From Rhodococcus sp. Z13 (GTDB lineage Bacteria; Actinomycetota; Actinomycetes; Mycobacteriales; Mycobacteriaceae), in assembly GCF_025837095.1 (NCBI RefSeq), contig NZ_CP107551.1, positions 2,400,352 to 2,464,351 on the forward strand: a stretch of DNA of 64,000 nt. Direction: 5' to 3'. This document shows positions 26,821 through 34,903 of this stretch, in pieces. The notes under the pieces were generated by a model. That model did not search any database. It had not been told where the DNA came from and saw nothing but the letters and a program-made list of their open reading frames with translations. Within the stretch, counting starts at the first letter, position 1. The number at the start of each line of letters is the position of its first letter. The position numbers and the translations under genes were made by a program.

Positions 26821-28014
26821 ATGGCATCGGTTGACGACGCGCGCTGGCCCCCCGTCACCTACGAGGACCACCCCTGGGCCGACAGCGACGCCCACGGTTC
26901 GCGGCGCGAACGTCGCCTCATCACCGGCCCCTATCGGGCGGCGGTCCCGGCGTTCATCGCGCATCGCTCCCTCCCCCTGGGCACCGAGGTGCAGGCCCTG
27001 ATCGAGGAGGCCGCCGCGGAACTGACCCGGTTCGACACCGAGGTCGGGCACATCACCGCCCCGTTCGCGTCGATCCTGTTGCGTACCGAGAGCGCGTCGA
27101 GTTCGGAGATCGAGAACCTCTCCAGCGGGGCACGGCAGATCGCGCTGGCCGAGCTCGGTCAGCACGCCTCCCGCAATGCACGGTTGATCGTCGGGAACGT
27201 GCGGGCGATGCGCGCGGCGCTGGAGTTGTCCGATGTCATCGACGCCGACGCGATCCTGCGCATGCACCGGGCGTTGCTCGAGCACGACGATCCGGCGATC
27301 GCGGGCCGGTGGCGGAGTCAGCAGGTGTGGATCGGCGGCGGCAGCCTCGGCCCGCACACCGCGCAGTTCGTGCCGCCGCACCACGAGCGGGTACCGGAGC
27401 TGATCGACGACCTCGTGGTGTTCGCGACTCGGGTGGATCTGCCGGTGGTGGCGCAGATCGCGGTGGCGCACGCCCAGTTCGAGACGATCCACCCCTTCCC
27501 CGACGGCAACGGCCGGGTGGGGCGGGCGCTGGTGCAGGCGATGCTGCGCGGTGGGGGCCTGACCCGCAGTGTCGCGGTGCCGGTGTCGGCGGGGCTGTTG
27601 CACCACACGGCGGAGTACTTCGAGGCGCTCGGCGCCTACCGGGCCGGGGACGTCGAGCCGATCGTACGGTCGATCGTGGACGCGTCGTTCGCGGCGGTCG
27701 CCAACGGGCGCCGGCTCGTCACCGATCTGGAGGCGGTGCACGCCGACTGGCGGGACCGGGTGCGGGCGCGGCGGGATTCGGCGGTGCACCGTCTGCTGAA
27801 GGTGTTGTTGCGGCAGCCGGTGATCGACAACCGGACGGCGGCGAGCGAACTGGCGGTCACCGGTGCGAACGCGCAGATCGCGATCGACCGGTTGGTGGAG
27901 GCCGGGGTGCTCACGCAGATCACCGAGGGGCGCCGCAACCGGATCTGGCAGGCGAAGGATGTGGTGCGGGTGCTCGACGAGTTCGCCGCCCGCGCGCGGC
28001 GGCGGCGCGGCTGA
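26821..28014 (+). CDS. Fic-domain protein with N-terminal inhibitory helix and C-terminal winged helix
   Basis: 397 residues. An N-terminal Fic_N-like region carries an inhibitory motif S94-xxx-E98-N99 (SSEIEN), the class II form in which Glu blocks the active site. The Fic core has HPFPDGNGR with catalytic His224. The C-terminus (about 325-390) looks like a winged helix (NRTAASELAVTGANAQIAIDRL). Fic enzymes usually transfer AMP to a target hydroxyl. The fusion of Fic and DNA-binding domains is a recognised architecture, and the 36-bp palindrome at its start suggests autoregulation. Target unknown. Confidence 0.92.
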   Translation: MASVDDARWPPVTYEDHPWADSDAHGSRRERRLITGPYRAAVPAFIAHRSLPLGTEVQALIEEAAAELTRFDTEVGHITAPFASILLRTESASSSEIENLSSGARQIALAELGQHASRNARLIVGNVRAMRAALELSDVIDADAILRMHRALLEHDDPAIAGRWRSQQVWIGGGSLGPHTAQFVPPHHERVPELIDDLVVFATRVDLPVVAQIAVAHAQFETIHPFPDGNGRVGRALVQAMLRGGGLTRSVAVPVSAGLLHHTAEYFEALGAYRAGDVEPIVRSIVDASFAAVANGRRLVTDLEAVHADWRDRVRARRDSAVHRLLKVLLRQPVIDNRTAASELAVTGANAQIAIDRLVEAGVLTQITEGRRNRIWQAKDVVRVLDEFAARARRRRG

Positions 28015-28117
28015 GCCCGTCCGCGGGCCGGCGCGTGTGGTCGGGGTGCGGGTGGCGTCGGTCCCGGCTGTCACACTGGTCTCGCACAGGTGTACGACGG
28101 GAAGGGAGCTGCGGGTG

Positions 28118-29176
28118 ATGACGGGCCGGGACGAAGCGGGCCTGCTCGAGTGGGTGGCGTCGTACCTGGAGACCCTGCAGACCGCGAAACGGTCGGCGCA
28201 CACCGTCAAGGCCTACCGGCTCGACCTGCACGGGGTGTGCACCCATCTGGCCGCGGTGCACGGAACCGCGGTGGAGCAGCTGCAGGTGGCCGATCTGTCG
28301 ATTCGGGCGTTGCGTTCGGCGTTCGCGGCGTTCGCCGCCGATCGGCAACCGGCGTCGGTGCGGCGCGCGTGGTCGGTGTGGAACAGTTTCTGCAACTTCC
28401 TCGTCTCCGAGGGCATCTCGGAGGGCAATCCGATGGCGTCGATCGCCCAGCCGAAGCGTCCCCAGCACACCCCGAAGGCGTTCTCCCCCACCGCGATCAA
28501 CCAGCTGGTGGACACGGTGACGGTGGACGCGCAGCGGCCGGCGGAGTCGGCGCGGGACTGGCCGCAGCGGGATCTGGCGTTGATCGCGACGCTGCTGCTG
28601 ACCGGGATCCGCTCCGAGGAACTGATCCGCCTCGATCTGGGCAGCATCCTCGGTGGCCGGGAGGCGCCGGTGCTGCGGGTGCTCGGCAAGGGCGGGATCG
28701 AGCGGGAGATCCCGTTGGAGGACAGCTGGACGGCGATCGTGTCGGCCTATCTGGAGGAACGCTACGCCCGGTTCCCGGTGGCGCGGCGCCGCGACCGGGA
28801 CCGGGAGGAGCTGCCGATCTGGGAGCGGCACGATCCGGCCGATCCGTTGTTCGTCGGGGCGGACGGGCAGCGCATCACCCGTGGCACGCTGCAGTACCGG
28901 GTGCGGCGGATCTACCGGCGGGCGGGGATCGAGTCGGAACGCAAGCGCGGGGCGCTGGCGCACGCGCTGCGGCACACCTTCGCGACGAGCCTGGCCGACA
29001 GCGGCGCGACGATGGTGGAGTTGCAGCAGTTGCTCGGGCACCGGTCGTTGCAGACGGTGCAGGTGTACACCTCGGCGACCAACGATGCGGTGCGGCACGC
29101 CGCCCGGCACAACCCCGTCTACGGGTTGCTGGCGCCGCGCGCCGAGCGGGCGGACGGCGACGCCGGGGCGGGCTGA
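28118..29176 (+). CDS. Tyrosine recombinase, XerC/XerD-like
   Basis: 352 residues. A SAM-like N-terminal core-binding domain (about 10-115) precedes a catalytic domain with all expected residues: R165 (TGIRSEE), K191 (GKGGIERE), H282 and R285 (HALRHTF), H308 (LLGHRS) and nucleophile Y317 (QVYT). GGGAAGGGAG lies upstream; ATG 28118 is preferred to GTG 28115. It is slightly longer than housekeeping XerC/D (about 300 residues), with an insert before LFVGADGQ. No phage genes adjoin it. Position 4 kb from dif is notable. It may be one of the dif recombinases or a separate integrase-like enzyme. Confidence 0.9.
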   Translation: MTGRDEAGLLEWVASYLETLQTAKRSAHTVKAYRLDLHGVCTHLAAVHGTAVEQLQVADLSIRALRSAFAAFAADRQPASVRRAWSVWNSFCNFLVSEGISEGNPMASIAQPKRPQHTPKAFSPTAINQLVDTVTVDAQRPAESARDWPQRDLALIATLLLTGIRSEELIRLDLGSILGGREAPVLRVLGKGGIEREIPLEDSWTAIVSAYLEERYARFPVARRRDRDREELPIWERHDPADPLFVGADGQRITRGTLQYRVRRIYRRAGIESERKRGALAHALRHTFATSLADSGATMVELQQLLGHRSLQTVQVYTSATNDAVRHAARHNPVYGLLAPRAERADGDAGAG

Positions 29177-29260
29177 TCGGGTCGGCCGGTTGCGCTGTGA
29201 GGGGGCGCGGCACCTGCAAGACTGGGGTGCGATCCATCGGGCTACGCGTGAGGAGCATCC

Positions 29261-30679
29261 ATGAGCGTCCAGCAGACCGAACCTCGGCGTCATCGGGTGG
29301 TCGTGATCGGCTCCGGTTTCGGTGGGCTGTTCGCGACGCAGGCGTTGGCGCGTGCCGATGTGGACGTGACGGTGGTGGCGCGCACGACGCATCATCTGTT
29401 CCAGCCGTTGCTGTACCAGGTGGCCACGGGCATCCTGTCGGTCGGTGACATCGCCCCCGCCACGCGGATGGTGCTGCGCAAGCAGAAGAACGCGCAGGTG
29501 CTGCTCGGGGAGGTCGAGACCATCGATCTGGAGAACCGGACGGTGACCTCCCGGTTCCTCGAGCGTTACACCACCACCCCGTTCGACAGTCTGATCGTCG
29601 CCGCCGGGGCGGGCCAGTCCTATTTCGGCAACGACCAGTTCGCGGAGTTCGCGCCGGGCATGAAGACCATCGACGATGCGCTCGAGTTGCGGGGCCGCAT
29701 CCTCGGGGCGTTCGAGCAGGCCGAGTTGTCGCACGACCACGACGAACGCAGCCGGTTGCTGACCTTCGTCGTGGTGGGGGCCGGCCCGACCGGGGTGGAG
29801 CTGGCGGGGCAGATCGCGGAGCTCTCGCGCCGCACCCTCAAGGACGCGTTCCGCCACATCGATCCGACGGAGGCGCGGGTGGTGCTGCTCGACGGGGCCT
29901 CCGATGTGCTGCCGGTGTACGGGGGCAAGCTCAGCCGCAAGGCCCGCAAGACCCTCGAACGGCTCGGGGTGGAGATCCAGCTCGGGGCGATGGTCACCGA
30001 TGTCGACGCCGAGGGGCTGACGGTCAAGGACAAGGACGGTTCCGAGCGGCGCATCGAGTCGCAGTGCAAGGTGTGGTCGGCGGGGGTGGCGGCCAGTCCC
30101 CTCGGCAAGCAGCTCGCCGAGCAGTCCGGGGCCGGGATCGACCGGGCGGGCCGGGTGGAGGTGCTGCCGGATCTGACGCTGCCGGGTCACCCGCACGTGT
30201 TCGTCATCGGCGACATGATGTCGCTGAACAAGTTGCCCGGTCTGGCGCAGGTGGCGATGCAGGGCGGCAAGTACGCCGCGCGGCAGATCATCGCCGGGCT
30301 CGAGGGCGCGGATCCGTCGCAGCGGCCGCCGTTCAAGTACTTCGACAAGGGCAGCATGGCCACCATCTCGCGGTTCAGTGCGGTCGCGAAGATCGGCAGG
30401 CTCGAGATCAGCGGGTTCGTCGGCTGGGTGGCGTGGTTGTTCATCCACCTGCTGTATCTGGTGGGGTTCTCGTCGAAGGTGTCGACGCTGGTGTCGTGGG
30501 CGCAGGCCTTCCTGTCCACCGGCCGCAACGAGATGGCCGCCACCGAACAGCAGGTGTTCGCGCGGCTCGCGCTCGAGCACATGCGCGCGGCGCAACCGAG
30601 CGAGGCGGGCACCAGCGCGGACCGGGCCGCCGGTGAGGGGTCCGCGCGGGGTCGTGGGGGTGCGCAGGCCGCGGGCTGA
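29261..30679 (+). CDS. ndh: Type II NADH dehydrogenase (NDH-2)
   Basis: 472 residues. The FAD motif GSGFGG is near residue 18, the NADH motif VVGAGPTGVELAG near 171, and FVIGDMMSL near 315. A hydrophobic C-terminal segment (VGWVAWLFIHLLYLVGF) probably anchors the enzyme to the membrane. It oxidises NADH and reduces menaquinone without pumping protons, as in mycobacterial Ndh. It is preceded by 84 bases of leader and followed by a strong hairpin shared with a convergent gene. The Gly/Ala-rich tail after residue 440 is variable in the family. Confidence 0.93.
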   Translation: MSVQQTEPRRHRVVVIGSGFGGLFATQALARADVDVTVVARTTHHLFQPLLYQVATGILSVGDIAPATRMVLRKQKNAQVLLGEVETIDLENRTVTSRFLERYTTTPFDSLIVAAGAGQSYFGNDQFAEFAPGMKTIDDALELRGRILGAFEQAELSHDHDERSRLLTFVVVGAGPTGVELAGQIAELSRRTLKDAFRHIDPTEARVVLLDGASDVLPVYGGKLSRKARKTLERLGVEIQLGAMVTDVDAEGLTVKDKDGSERRIESQCKVWSAGVAASPLGKQLAEQSGAGIDRAGRVEVLPDLTLPGHPHVFVIGDMMSLNKLPGLAQVAMQGGKYAARQIIAGLEGADPSQRPPFKYFDKGSMATISRFSAVAKIGRLEISGFVGWVAWLFIHLLYLVGFSSKVSTLVSWAQAFLSTGRNEMAATEQQVFARLALEHMRAAQPSEAGTSADRAAGEGSARGRGGAQAAG

Positions 30680-30694
30680 ACCGAGGACGTCCCG

Positions 30695-30727
30695 GGGGGC
30701 GGTCCGGTGTCGTGCCGGGCCGCCCCC
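30695..30727. terminator. Bidirectional hairpin between ndh and the thioesterase gene
   Basis: A 13-bp stem (GGGGGCGGTCCGG with CCGGGCCGCCCCC, one T-G wobble) and a 7-base loop lie 15 bases after the ndh stop, between two convergent genes. Confidence 0.65.
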
Positions 30728-30743
30728 GCGGTGTGAGTGGGTG

Positions 30744-31196
30744 TCAGTGGCCGATGCGGGCGGCGTCGGTGATGTTCGCCAGCCGCACCTGCCCCTGCGC
30801 GACCGTGCGGTCCTGCTCGTCGGTGATGACCACCCGCCACAACTGCTGGGTGCGGCCGCGGTGCACGGGGGTGCCGGTGGCGGTGAGGACCCCGTCGCGG
30901 GTGGCGCGCAGGAAGTCGGTGTTGTTGTTGACACCGACGACGTTGCCCTTGTCCCCGAGCCAGTTGGCGGCGGCGACGCTGGCGACGGACTCGATCACCG
31001 CGCAGTACACGCCGCCGTGCACGATGCCGTAGGGCTGGTGCTGCGAGGGGGTGACCGTCCAGCGGGCCCGCGCGAGGTCGGGGCCGATCTCGGTGAACTC
31101 GAGGCCGAGCGCGGAGTTGAATCCGGTGTCGTTGACGGCGTTGATCGCCTGCAGGTCGTTCGGCTGGAGCTGGGCCGAGGTGGACTGGTCGCTCAT
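30744..31196 (-). CDS. PaaI-type hotdog thioesterase
   Basis: 150 residues forming one hotdog domain. The motif HGGVYCAVIESVAS is the usual central-helix signature of PaaI/ComA-like acyl-CoA thioesterases, and the length is typical. The ATG at 31196 starts MSDQ. It probably hydrolyses an aryl- or acyl-CoA in the cytoplasm. It is convergent with ndh and monocistronic, so no pathway can be assigned from context. Confidence 0.88.
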   Translation of the reverse strand: MSDQSTSAQLQPNDLQAINAVNDTGFNSALGLEFTEIGPDLARARWTVTPSQHQPYGIVHGGVYCAVIESVASVAAANWLGDKGNVVGVNNNTDFLRATRDGVLTATGTPVHRGRTQQLWRVVITDEQDRTVAQGQVRLANITDAARIGH

Positions 31197-31329
31197 ACGG
31201 TTCCCCTTGTTCGTGCGCGAGGTCGGCCGCCGGGACCGGTGGCCGTCGAACGATGGTAGGACATCACCGTTTTCGGGCGGCGCGCCGAGCAGCCGGGTTC
31301 GTCCCGTCGGGGATGGGGACCGGGGGCGG

Positions 31330-31848
31330 TCAGCTGCTGCCGGTGAACAGGCACACCGAACCGAAGCAGCCCGGCTCGGCGGGCGGCTCGGGCGCCGGTT
31401 CCGGTTCGGGTTCGGCGGCGGGCACGGTCAGGCGGATCGGTTCGCGGTTCTTGACCATGGGCGGATGGTCGGAGTCGCTGGTGACCCAGTAGTCGACCAT
31501 GCCCGTGCCGTCCTTGACGGCGCGGCACCAGTAGTCGACCCGCCACTGCCCGTCCGGCACGTCGGTGAAGTCGTGGGTGTACACCCCGCCGGTGGTGGTG
31601 AGCACGGCGTAGTCGAGCGGCGGATTGTCGTCGGTGTACGGGGGTGCGCCGAGGAAGATGCCCTTGCAGCCCTTCTCGTCGACGTCCCCGGTGTAGGTGT
31701 CGGTGACCGTGACGGTGACGGTGTGGCCGTCGACCGCGGCGGCGACGGTGATCTCCCCGTCGGCGTCGGCGGCGCCCACCGACGGGGCGAACAGGCCGGT
31801 GAGCGCAGCGGTGACGGCGACGGCGGTGAAGCGAGCGAGCGGACGCAC
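31330..31848 (-). CDS. Secreted hypothetical protein
   Basis: 172 residues from GTG 31848, preceded by AGGGGGT. The N-terminus RPLARF followed by a hydrophobic stretch ending at VGAADA is a Sec signal peptide with probable cleavage after GA. The mature part is a small beta-rich domain with four cysteines (KGCKG, YWCRA and the terminal GCFGSVC), likely two disulfides, and a Glu/Pro linker (EPEPEPAPEPP) before the last pair. I do not recognise the family. It probably acts at the cell surface. Confidence 0.75.
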   Translation of the reverse strand: MRPLARFTAVAVTAALTGLFAPSVGAADADGEITVAAAVDGHTVTVTVTDTYTGDVDEKGCKGIFLGAPPYTDDNPPLDYAVLTTTGGVYTHDFTDVPDGQWRVDYWCRAVKDGTGMVDYWVTSDSDHPPMVKNREPIRLTVPAAEPEPEPAPEPPAEPGCFGSVCLFTGSS

Positions 31849-31917
31849 AGGGACCCCCTGTGATAGGCGTATGCCCGATGGCCGAACGATGCTGCCGATT
31901 CTAGGGACTCGACCGCG

Positions 31918-32440
31918 CCGTGGACCCCGATTCGCGGACCTGCCGGGTACGAACCGCCGGGTCCGAGCAGGGCGGCCTCCCGGTCCACCGTGGAGATCCA
32001 CCGCACGGGCAGCACCCATTCGCGGTAGTCCTCTCCGGGACGGGGGGCCCGCGACGTCGTGCCGATAGGGGCCGTTCGACTCCAGGCTGCGGAACGGCAC
32101 GTCCCGGCCGTCGATCGTGAGCACCGCCTCGTCGGCGGGTCGGGCGGGACCGGTGACCTCACCGATGCCGACGTACCCGGTCTTGGGGATGCAGGTGAAC
32201 ACCCGCGCGCCGACCGGGACCTGTCGGAGGGTGCGGGAGAACCACTTCCCGCCGCCGGCGGAGACGAATCCGTAGCGGCGCGCGTCGTCCCGGCGATAGG
32301 TGGCGTAGATCGAGCGCACCTCGTCGTCGGTCGGGCTCCGCACCCACGCGCCGTAGTCGAGGACCTGGGCGACGACGTCGCGGGGTGTGCCATCGGGTTT
32401 GAGTTCGAGGATGTGCAGGCCGCCCTCGGCGGTGGCTCTT
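31918..32440 (-). pseudogene. Broken PD-(D/E)XK-nuclease-like gene
   Basis: One minus-strand frame (down to about 32045) codes LHILELKPDGTPRDVVAQ followed by LDYGAWV, the ExK-type core seen in conserved PDDEXK-fold proteins, then FVSAGGGKWFSRTLR and GYVGIGEVTGPA. The expected next part (EDYREWVLPVRWISTVDREA) continues in a different frame, so a frameshift lies around 32040-32050, near a run of six G. The N-terminus before LHILELK is missing and the C-terminus fades out near 31920. The gene is therefore truncated and shifted, a dead relic between the secreted protein and an iron-regulated region. Confidence 0.7.
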
Positions 32441-32559
32441 CGGGGTGCCCGGACACACGACGGTGGGCCCCACATTCGTGAGGCCCACCGCGGGAAGGGA
32501 CCGGGAGTCACTGCAGCCCTCAGGACTCCGGCTGGTCCGGCAGATCGGAACTGATTCGA

Positions 32560-32581
32560 TTATAGGGAAGGCTGCCCTAAT
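32560..32581. promoter_or_regulatory. Orphan IdeR/DtxR-type iron box
   Basis: The core TAGGGAAGGCTGCCCTA matches 13 of 17 positions of the IdeR consensus TAGGTTAGGCTAACCTA. It overlaps the last codons of the FhuF-like gene, and leftward the next coding trace is the broken nuclease gene. No intact gene is placed to use it, so it may be a relic of a lost iron-regulated gene or regulate something not recognised. Confidence 0.55.
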
Positions 32582-33276
32582 CTGGCAAGGCCTCGAACGG
32601 GATATCCGGCGGCGACGAAGGCGTCGAGGAGCTCCTGGCCGCGGCGCGCAGCGGTGCGCCGGGACGCTCCCCCGAGCACGGGCAGCTGCGCGGCGCCGGT
32701 GACGACGGTGCGGCCGACGATGCCCCAGAACCGGCCCGCGTCGAGCGGGCCGTTGGTGCGCACCGCGGCGTACACGGCGGTCAGGGCGGTGACGGAGCGG
32801 TGTGCGGTCCACACGGCCATGGCGCGTTCGCACGGGAGCACCACGACGTCGCGGTGGCCGACGGCGCGGTCCTCGGGCAGCACCCGCAGGGTGTCGTCGG
32901 CGACCCCGGCCCAGTCGATGCAGCCGTCGGAGTCCATGTGCAGCCACAGGTTGTCGAGTCCGGGATCCCAGACGCGACCCTCGAGGGCGTACGGGGCGAG
33001 CACCCGGCCGACGACGGCGTGGATGAGCGCCGCGGCGACCTGCTCGGCGGCGATGCGGGGCTCCTCGACGTCGGCGAGGGCGCGGGCGTAGAGCAGGTCG
33101 ATGCGCTGCTGGCGTTCCGGGCCGCCGAGGAACCACCAGCGGCGGCGGGGCTCTTCGTCGATACAGGCCACTGCGTACACCCGGGGAGCGCCCGCGGCGA
33201 GGGCGCGCAGGCGGGCGCGCGTGTCCTCGAACGGGCGGACGGGCGCGGCCGTGGGCGGCAGCAGCAGAGTCGTCAT
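32560..33276 (-). CDS. FhuF-like protein, possible siderophore-iron handling
   Basis: 238 residues. The central part (LIHAVVGRVLAPYALEG, GRVWDPGLDNLWLHMD) recalls the N-terminal domain of FhuF-type ferric-siderophore reductases. The C-terminal cysteine cluster that holds the [2Fe-2S] centre in that family is absent: only three scattered cysteines are present and the protein ends GLARLGQPSL. It may bind rather than reduce ferric siderophores. AGGAGGTG precedes the ATG, and an IdeR box lies 31-49 bases upstream, so iron repression is likely. It is divergent from the iron-chelate ABC genes. Confidence 0.6.
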   Translation of the reverse strand: MTTLLLPPTAAPVRPFEDTRARLRALAAGAPRVYAVACIDEEPRRRWWFLGGPERQQRIDLLYARALADVEEPRIAAEQVAAALIHAVVGRVLAPYALEGRVWDPGLDNLWLHMDSDGCIDWAGVADDTLRVLPEDRAVGHRDVVVLPCERAMAVWTAHRSVTALTAVYAAVRTNGPLDAGRFWGIVGRTVVTGAAQLPVLGGASRRTAARRGQELLDAFVAAGYPVRGLARLGQPSL

Positions 33277-33306
33277 CCGACACCTCCTGATCGACGGAAA
33301 GATCGC

Positions 33307-33325
33307 TTAGGTAAGGCTAACCATT
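33307..33325. promoter_or_regulatory. IdeR/DtxR-type iron box in the divergent promoter region
   Basis: TTAGGTAAGGCTAACCATT matches 15 of 19 positions of the IdeR consensus TTAGGTTAGGCTAACCTAA. It sits just upstream of the FhuF-like gene and within the divergent region shared with the ABC importer. Confidence 0.8.
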
Positions 33326-33383
33326 GCATCTGGAGGTGGTGAGCGCAACCCCACCGGCATCGTGTCCCCACTGCCGCCACGAA

Positions 33384-33402
33384 ATAGGATTCCGTAACCT
33401 AA
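33384..33402. promoter_or_regulatory. Second IdeR-type iron box, ABC importer side
   Basis: ATAGGATTCCGTAACCTAA matches 13 of 19 positions of the IdeR consensus, with a perfect right half. It lies 80 bases before the first permease start, a good position for iron repression of the importer operon. Confidence 0.6.
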
Positions 33403-33481
33403 CTGCGGGGAGATTCGTGGTTGTTCCGGATCACGAACATCCCGATCCCGTTTCGTCATCGTCGAGGAGCACCCCGCGCCC

Positions 33482-34903
33482 GTGACCGCCACCGACCACG
33501 CCGCACCCCCGGACACCGATCCGGACGCGGCCCCCACCGCGGGCCGAAAGGTCACCGCCGCCCTGTGCGATCTCGCCCTGATCGCCCTGCCCCTGCTCGT
33601 CGGGGCCCTGCTCGTCGACGCCCTCGCCGACACCAAGGGCGGCGGCCAGACCGACCGCATCGTCTTCGGCGGCGCCGCCGTCCTCGCCGCCCTCGGCCTC
33701 GCCTGGTGGAACCGCGGCCACCGCGCCGGCCGCACCGGGCAGAGCCTCGGCCTGCAGTGGACCGGCCTGGTGCTGCGCGACCGCACCACCGGCGGCCCGG
33801 CCGGCGCGCGGCGCGCCCTGCTGCGGCGCGGCACCGAGACCGTCACCGCCGCCCACGCCGCCGCCGACGGCTTCACCCCCCGCGCCGCCGCGACCGGGAT
33901 CGCGGCGCTGCGCCGCCGCCGCATGCTCGGCATCGCCGCGCTGCTGGTGCTGCTGGCGCTCGTGGCGCTGGCCAGCATCGCCATCGGCGCCCGCCCGATG
34001 ACCTTCGGGGAGGTCTTCCACGCCCTGACCGTCAACGACGGCTCCGAGACCGACGTGATCGTGCACTCGCTGCGCATCCCCCGCACCCTGCTCGGGCTGC
34101 TGGTCGGCACCGCCCTCGGCGTCGCCGGCGCCCTCATCCAGGGCCACACCCGCAACCCCCTCGCCGACGCCGGTCTGCTCGGCATCAACGCCGGCGCCGC
34201 CTTCCTGGTGGTGCTGTCGATCTACCTGTTCGGGCTCAACACCCCCGCCCAGTACCTGTGGTTCGCCTTCGCCGGCTCCGCGCTCGCGAGCGTGGTGGTG
34301 TTCGGCTTCGCGTCCATCGGCAACGGCGGGTCGAGCCCGCTGAGTCTGGCCCTCGCCGGCGCTGCGGTCGCGTTCTTCCTGCAGGCGATGATCCAGACCA
34401 TCGTGCTGCTCGACCAGACCAGCCTCGACGGCTACCGCTTCTGGGTGGTCGGCTCCGTCGCCGGCCGCGGCATGGACATCTTCTGGCAGGTGGCCCCGTT
34501 CATCGTGGTCGGGGTGCTCGTCGCGATCGCCTCCACCCCCGCCCTGAACCTGCTCGGCCTCGGCGAGGACGTCGCCCGCTCCCTCGGCACCAACATCGTC
34601 ACCACCCGGATCATCGGTATCGCCGCGATCACGATCCTCACCGGCGCCGCCACCGCCGCCTGCGGCCCCATCGCCTTCGTCGGCCTGATCGTCCCGCACA
34701 TCGCCCGCGCCGTCACCGGCCCCGACTACCGCTGGCTCGTCCCCTACGCCGGTCTCCTCGGCGGGGTGCTGCTCGTGCTCGCCGACGTCATCGGCCGCAT
34801 CGTGGTGCGCCCCGGCGAACTGCAGGTCGGTATCGTGCTCGCCCTCATCGGCGGCCCGTTCTTCATCGCGCTGGTGCGCCGCCGGAAGCTGGTGGGACTG
34901 TGA
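33482..34903 (+). CDS. Iron-chelate ABC permease (FecCD family) with RDD-like N-terminal extension
   Basis: 473 residues, about 130 longer than a usual FecCD permease. Residues 20-140 hold two hydrophobic segments followed by AGRTGQSLGLQWTGLVLRD and a GARRALLRR segment, like the signature of RDD membrane domains. From about 145 onward it is a typical BtuC-like permease (LRIPRTLLGLLVGTALGVAG, ACGPIAFVGLIVPHIAR). The GTG start follows GAGGAG at some distance. It forms a channel with the next permease to import a ferric siderophore, powered by the ATPase encoded third. No binding protein gene is present. The RDD part is inferred from signature only. Confidence 0.9.
   Translation: MTATDHAAPPDTDPDAAPTAGRKVTAALCDLALIALPLLVGALLVDALADTKGGGQTDRIVFGGAAVLAALGLAWWNRGHRAGRTGQSLGLQWTGLVLRDRTTGGPAGARRALLRRGTETVTAAHAAADGFTPRAAATGIAALRRRRMLGIAALLVLLALVALASIAIGARPMTFGEVFHALTVNDGSETDVIVHSLRIPRTLLGLLVGTALGVAGALIQGHTRNPLADAGLLGINAGAAFLVVLSIYLFGLNTPAQYLWFAFAGSALASVVVFGFASIGNGGSSPLSLALAGAAVAFFLQAMIQTIVLLDQTSLDGYRFWVVGSVAGRGMDIFWQVAPFIVVGVLVAIASTPALNLLGLGEDVARSLGTNIVTTRIIGIAAITILTGAATAACGPIAFVGLIVPHIARAVTGPDYRWLVPYAGLLGGVLLVLADVIGRIVVRPGELQVGIVLALIGGPFFIALVRRRKLVGL

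Noticed and set aside
27920-30934. 1004-codon minus-strand open frame
   Set aside because: Low-complexity His/Arg/Pro-rich product antisense to the Fic end, recombinase and NDH-2 genes, which have clear motifs; a G+C-driven shadow.
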